This document shows positions 37,053 through 40,845 of a stretch of DNA of 40,845 nt, piece after piece. Below the pieces are notes generated by a model. It made no database searches, had not been told where the DNA came from, and saw only the letters and a program-made list of their open reading frames with translations. Origin of the DNA: an uncultured Clostridia bacterium (lineage in GTDB: Bacteria; Bacillota; Peptococcia; Peptococcales; Peptococcaceae); assembly GCA_944391285.1 (NCBI GenBank), contig CALXSY010000016.1, positions 1 through 40,845 of the forward strand, given 5' to 3'. Made by a program: the position numbers and the translations under genes. Within the stretch, counting starts at the first letter, position 1. The number at the start of each line of letters is the position of its first letter.

Positions 37053-37095
37053 ATTATAGCAGTTTACTATACGCTGCATTAACAGCGTATAGTAA
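37053..37095 (-). promoter_or_regulatory. Perfect inverted repeat and -10 element before module 2 permease
   Basis: TTACTATACGCTG (37064-37076) and CAGCGTATAGTAA (37083-37095) form a perfect 13-bp repeat with a 6-nt spacer. On the minus strand an extended -10, TGCTATAAT (37053-37061), follows. The repeat covers the -35 position, as an operator would. No T tract follows on the minus strand. Confidence 0.65.
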
Positions 37096-37159
37096 TTTTA
37101 TGAAGCAATTTGAGATTTTGTTGCAAAAAACTTTTGAAAATAAATTTTCTATCGAAACA

Positions 37160-39175
37160 TTAATAAACTTGCTCTAAGATCTGATAAGCAGGAGCACCTT
37201 CGCATTGATGCGGCATACGAACACCGAGCATAGCAGCAATAGTAGGAGTAACGTCTACCTGGCGAATGATGCGGTCGGTTTCAAAGCCGGATTTTAAGCC
37301 GGTACCGGCTGCCATGAAGATAGGAGATACGGAGGTGCCGCCATAGCCATAAGTGGTAGCTAAGGAGTCGCAGTGATCATAGTTGTAACCTTCAGCAGTC
37401 CAGTAAATAATGTCACCGCATTCCGGTCCGCCCATGCCTAAGAGATAAGCATCTTTGTTGCGCAAAGCGCAGGCAACGATACGCATACCGGTTTTCTTGT
37501 CATGATAGCCGTATAAAGCAGTCATGATTTCTTCTTCCAATTGATATTTGTCTTCCGGCTCAACGATACCATGAGGATCTCTGCCTTTTAAGTTAATGTA
37601 GATGTGGTTACCGCGGTTAGCAACTGCTTTGGTTCTTTCCCAATCGATTTCATGAAGCTCGTTGCCGTTTTCGTCGTATTTGATGTGGGTAAAGCCCAAT
37701 TCTTCCATAACACGTAAATTTACACCGGCATCGTCGCCTAAATAAGGAGCGTCATGTTCCGGGCAAACTTGAGCATGGTCAGATACGATAAATACAGTCC
37801 AACCCTCATCCAGAAAATGCAAGAAATGGCTGATATACTTATCAGTTTGGATATATACTCTTTCCATCAAGGCTGCATACTCGGACTCAGGCAATTTATT
37901 GTCGCCATGGTCTTTCATACGGCGGACAATCATATGACCCTGCAAGTCGATATTGTGGAAATGAGAGAATACTACATCATAGTTTTCTTCTTCAATTAAA
38001 GTATGGAGAGCAGTAGCATACCACTCAGCCTTAGCATCCCAGTTGGAAATCATGCATTTCCACAATAATGCTCTGTCAACACCGCCGATCATGCAGAAGG
38101 GATGGCAATGTCCGGCTTTTTCGATTACTTGCTTGTAAAGGCGTTTAGGATGCCACATGATGTCGCTTTCGGTATCCATGCCGGCAGAAACCCACATTTT
38201 AACATGAGTGCCGTCTTCAGCTAATTCTAAGATACGCATATTTCTGCTGACCGGACGACGGGTTACACGGTCTTTTCTGCTGATAGCTTCGTCTACAACA
38301 TCGGTAGTGAAGACATCTTTTTCCAAAACAACGATAGGTTCGGTTTCTTTTTTGGATTTATAAATAGCTATTTTATCATAAATGCCTTGTTCATTTTTCA
38401 AGATTAAGCCGACTCTGCGCAATAAACCTTTGGAGCACAATAAAGTGATTTCTTTTGCACCTTCCGGAGCATTAGCCCAGCCATGAGCATCTTGGATAGT
38501 AGAATATGCTAAGTCAAAAGGAGCTTCGGAATAGCAGTTAGTGCCGTCTTTTTGGTCTAAGATAATGTTGGTGTTATCTTCTTTGGAATAGTGATCACGG
38601 GAATCTCTGGCAACAACTTCTTCTAAGTCATTGATAACGCAAGGTACGTTGCTGTCAGCAGCAGCTTTTTCTTTGTAGGTAATAGCTTCGGTTTTTACGT
38701 CAGCGATTAAAACAAACTCATCATCAATAGTAGCAACAGACATATTAACACAAGCCGGTTGGCTGCCGTCGACAACATGCAAGTTTTCACTGTCAGAGCT
38801 TGGAGGCCAAGAAGAACCGGGCCAGTGGAAGACTAATGTTTTTAATCCGCTTTCAGCAGTTACATTCCACAATTGCTCAGCTTTGCAAAGACGGGAATCC
38901 AAATTGTAATCCATTTTATCTAAATCCTTACCTTGGCGGTTAAAGCAGGTAATACCGTGAGTGCAGGCATAAGCACCGGTTGCCAATGTAGTCCACATCG
39001 GCGGAGTTACAGTTGGGTGACCGCCTAAAAGAACTAAATCGTGTCTTTGAGCACCTCTTTCGATAAATTTCTTGGTGTTGGGCATTTTTCCTTCGTCAAC
39101 GTATCTTCTGGTTAAACGAGGATCCATACCATCGATACCTAAAACCAAAACTTTTTTTGTTACAGCTTCTTTCAT
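37160..39175 (-). CDS. Alkaline-phosphatase-superfamily hydrolase (type I phosphodiesterase-like), module 2
   Basis: 671 aa, paralogous over its whole length to the hydrolase at 3794-5875 (shared GIDGMDPRLTRRYVDEGK against GVDGLDPRLTRRYIDEGH, PTVTPPMWTTLATGA, HWPGSSWPP, VSDHAQVCPEH, YDHCDSLATTYG, IRQVDVTPTIAAMLG). Metal-site Asp15 and Asp18, likely nucleophile Thr57, then the D..H, DH and H ligands are all present. No signal peptide, so cytoplasmic. The ATG follows GAAAGGAG. It lies between a permease gene and a divergent LysR gene. Substrate unknown; a phosphoester or phosphonate is inferred from the family. Confidence 0.82.
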   Translation of the reverse strand: MKEAVTKKVLVLGIDGMDPRLTRRYVDEGKMPNTKKFIERGAQRHDLVLLGGHPTVTPPMWTTLATGAYACTHGITCFNRQGKDLDKMDYNLDSRLCKAEQLWNVTAESGLKTLVFHWPGSSWPPSSDSENLHVVDGSQPACVNMSVATIDDEFVLIADVKTEAITYKEKAAADSNVPCVINDLEEVVARDSRDHYSKEDNTNIILDQKDGTNCYSEAPFDLAYSTIQDAHGWANAPEGAKEITLLCSKGLLRRVGLILKNEQGIYDKIAIYKSKKETEPIVVLEKDVFTTDVVDEAISRKDRVTRRPVSRNMRILELAEDGTHVKMWVSAGMDTESDIMWHPKRLYKQVIEKAGHCHPFCMIGGVDRALLWKCMISNWDAKAEWYATALHTLIEEENYDVVFSHFHNIDLQGHMIVRRMKDHGDNKLPESEYAALMERVYIQTDKYISHFLHFLDEGWTVFIVSDHAQVCPEHDAPYLGDDAGVNLRVMEELGFTHIKYDENGNELHEIDWERTKAVANRGNHIYINLKGRDPHGIVEPEDKYQLEEEIMTALYGYHDKKTGMRIVACALRNKDAYLLGMGGPECGDIIYWTAEGYNYDHCDSLATTYGYGGTSVSPIFMAAGTGLKSGFETDRIIRQVDVTPTIAAMLGVRMPHQCEGAPAYQILEQVY

Positions 39176-39593
39176 TTTTATAAACTCCTTTCGATATTTA
39201 AATTACTTATTTAACTTACAATTAGATTATACTTAGTTATCATATACATTTGAATAATCTATATGTTACATAGCAATACTTTGTGCCAAATAGTTGCAGC
39301 AGAAAAAAAGTATATTTTTTATATAAGAAAAAACAGCATAATTATCGCATTTTATATAAGCAATAATTTTTTCGAAAACAAAAATAAATAAATATGTTTT
39401 TTATAAACAAGATAATTGCAAAAAAAATATTTTAAAAATTATAATATATATTTTTTCTACGCTATAATGTTTAAAAAAGAATTGTTGCCAAAACAAAGGC
39501 TTTGCTTTATAATTGTACATGACTGATGTATAAAAATTTTGCAAGTATTCCAACTTTATTTGATTAAAATTAAAATTTAAGGAGGAACTTATT
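39176..39593. promoter_or_regulatory. Divergent AT-rich control region (hydrolase 2 / LysR 2)
   Basis: 418 bases without a gene. It has a minus-strand promoter at 39226-39254, and TTTTATATAAG occurs twice (about 39317-39327 and 39350-39360), a possible LysR-type binding pair. The region between a divergent LysR gene and its target is the usual operator site. The stretch is extremely AT-rich, so chance repeats are possible. Confidence 0.5.
39226..39254 (-). promoter_or_regulatory. Sigma-A-type promoter of hydrolase 2
   Basis: Minus strand TTCAAA, 17 nt, TATAAT, about 50 nt upstream of the hydrolase ATG. Confidence 0.6.
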
Positions 39594-40538
39594 TTGCGCA
39601 TTGAACAATTATACGCTATAGTTGAAGTTGGCCAATCATCATCTATGTCTGAAGCTGCACAAAAACTCCACACTTCCAGTCAAAATGTCAGCAAAACTAT
39701 TAGTCAGTTAGAAAAAGAGCTCAATACTATTCTTTTTACGCGCTCCAGCCAAGGAGTTTTTCTTACTCCGGAGGGCAAAGCCATCTATGAGTATGCTTGC
39801 GATATCGTTAAAAAAATTGATATGCTCAAGCAGTACACCAATATTTTGCCGAAGCAGAGCACATCGCTGGCAGGAAGCTTGCACATCACTGCTAATATTT
39901 CTTTATCCTCTTTGATGGTGGATCTTTTGGAGAAAATGCGTTTCTTTTATCCTAATATCCGCATTTCTTTAGATTCTACCGCTGCGATGCCGACTGTCGA
40001 AAATTTTGCCAGCGGCAAATGCCAAGCCTCCTTTATTTCTTTGCCGGAAGAAAGCTGCGATTTCTTAAAAAATTATCAAAAAGAAGTAGATATTTTTTTC
40101 TTTGAGGAAGAAAACCTCAAGGTTTTTATGAATAAAAACTCGCCTTATATTAACCAAAATCATTTTTCTCTGAAAACTCTCTCTAAACTTCCCTTTATTG
40201 ATTATCTTGGTGAGTTTAATTCTTCGTCTTTTGCTCAGCAAGTATTTGCCCGCTATGGCTTAGCGCCAAATATTATTTTCAGCTGCAATAATTCCCAGTT
40301 AACCTTAGATTATATTTCTAAAAATGATGCCTACTGCTTTGGCACTAATGATATCTTGAAGGCTTCTTCGGTGGTTAAGCAATTGCCGTTAGTTATAAAA
40401 CCACTCAAGGAACGCATCAATATTATGCGTTTTCTTTTAGTCAGTAAAAACCGCAAAAAATACGCTAAAGAAATAGATGCTTTAGTAAAAGTATTTTCTC
40501 AGCATGTGGCAGAAAGATATGAAAAAATAGTCTTTTAG
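39594..40538 (+). CDS. LysR-family transcriptional regulator (module 2)
   Basis: 314 aa. The N-terminal helix-turn-helix is clear (SMSEAAQKLHTSSQNVSKTI, LNTILFTRSSQGVFLTPEG); the effector domain follows from about residue 90. Begins with TTG at 39594 behind AAGGAGG. Divergent from the hydrolase/permease genes of module 2, the classic LysR layout, so it likely controls them. It is only distantly similar to the LysR of module 1, which suggests different inducers for the two modules. Confidence 0.9.
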   Translation: MRIEQLYAIVEVGQSSSMSEAAQKLHTSSQNVSKTISQLEKELNTILFTRSSQGVFLTPEGKAIYEYACDIVKKIDMLKQYTNILPKQSTSLAGSLHITANISLSSLMVDLLEKMRFFYPNIRISLDSTAAMPTVENFASGKCQASFISLPEESCDFLKNYQKEVDIFFFEEENLKVFMNKNSPYINQNHFSLKTLSKLPFIDYLGEFNSSSFAQQVFARYGLAPNIIFSCNNSQLTLDYISKNDAYCFGTNDILKASSVVKQLPLVIKPLKERINIMRFLLVSKNRKKYAKEIDALVKVFSQHVAERYEKIVF

Positions 40539-40845
40539 CCAAAAAAAATATCCTCCCAAAATGGCAGAGGAGCATAAAGAAGTATTACGAAAATACTAAC
40601 CTATGCCAAGTGAACGGGAAATAAGAAACCTCTATGTGAATGGACGAACCATTTGTATAGAGGTTTTCTTTTGCTTCTTAAAATTTTTCAGCGTCCGCAG
40701 GACGCGCAGCCGTCACCGAATGGGGACGATCTTGGGGGCTTGGGGGGGATCCCTCAACAAGCATTTTGGCCGGTGCAATCCGGCTAAAATCGCAAAACAT
40801 GTATATGTTTGCATTGCTTGCCAATCTGTGAAAATAATAAAGTTG
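40539..40845. other. Gene-free right edge with hairpins and a G-rich tract
   Basis: No ORF of note. Elements in order: a short AGTATT/AATACT hairpin near 40580-40600, a terminator-like hairpin (40626-40666), GCGTCC-GCA-GGACGC near 40691-40705, a G-rich tract (CTTGGGGGCTTGGGGGGG, about 40731-40748), and TTTTGGCCGG/CCGGCTAAAA (40764-40773 with 40780-40789, one G-T pair). The base make-up changes abruptly from AT-rich to GC-rich at about 40690. This may be the end, or an origin-of-transfer-like part, of a mobile element beyond the window; no coding evidence is available. Confidence 0.4.
40626..40670 (+). terminator. Terminator-like hairpin downstream of LysR 2
   Basis: AAACCTCTAT pairs with ATAGAGGTTT; an inner AATGG/CCATT stem extends it; TTCTTTT follows. 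It lies about 90 nt after the LysR stop, so it could end that transcript or a small RNA between them. Confidence 0.6.

Overview
The window is chromosomal DNA of a low-to-moderate G+C Bacillota (Clostridia or Negativicutes grade; no genus can be named from sequence alone). Evidence: Gram-positive Shine-Dalgarno sequences, a dnaN-recF-gyrB-gyrA block, spore-associated genes (yabG protease, a LysM/SleB-type wall hydrolase, a GerMN-like lipoprotein) and a surface protein carrying a copper-amine-oxidase-N-type domain. The replication origin lies inside the window, at about 20.98-21.18 kb. It has a cluster of DnaA boxes, a GC cluster and a run of DnaA-trios just upstream of dnaN. No dnaA gene is present; serS occupies the place where dnaA usually sits.

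Layout. (1) 0.19-7.08 kb, minus strand: two SLC13/DASS-like anion permeases, a VOC-fold protein and a large cytoplasmic alkaline-phosphatase-superfamily hydrolase, preceded by a LysR regulator. (2) 7.46-9.78 kb, plus: a zinc-ribbon protein, a YlmA-type stand-alone ABC ATPase and an unknown 339-aa protein. (3) 9.90-13.07 kb: an orphan Cys-rich protein and a GcvT-fold protein (plus), convergent with a short-chain dehydrogenase (minus). (4) 13.45-14.65 kb, minus: a second zinc-ribbon/ABC ATPase pair, paralogous to (2). (5) 14.99-17.20 kb: a large secreted surface protein broken by one in-frame TAA. (6) 17.25-20.84 kb: bioY, a SerA-like protein without its catalytic residues, and serS. (7) 20.84-28.06 kb: oriC, dnaN, recF, gyrB, gyrA. 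(8) 28.2-34.3 kb: GerMN-like lipoprotein, trmO, azlCD, a PTS-EIIC-like membrane protein, LysM-SleB hydrolase, glycosyltransferase, yabG. (9) 34.4-40.5 kb: an Old-Yellow-Enzyme-type reductase, then a second permease/AP-hydrolase/LysR module. The last 300 bases hold strong hairpins and a G-rich tract that may mark the edge of a mobile element.

How it fits together. The duplicated permease + hydrolase + LysR modules look like inducible systems that import an organic anion (perhaps a phosphoester or phosphonate) and cleave it in the cytoplasm; the substrate cannot be read from sequence. Both modules carry a strong inverted repeat between the hydrolase and the permease gene. The duplicated zinc-ribbon/ABC ATPase units have no membrane partner and form a second uncharacterised system. 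The SerA-like pseudoenzyme keeps its NAD fold and serine-sensing ACT domain and is probably co-transcribed with serS.
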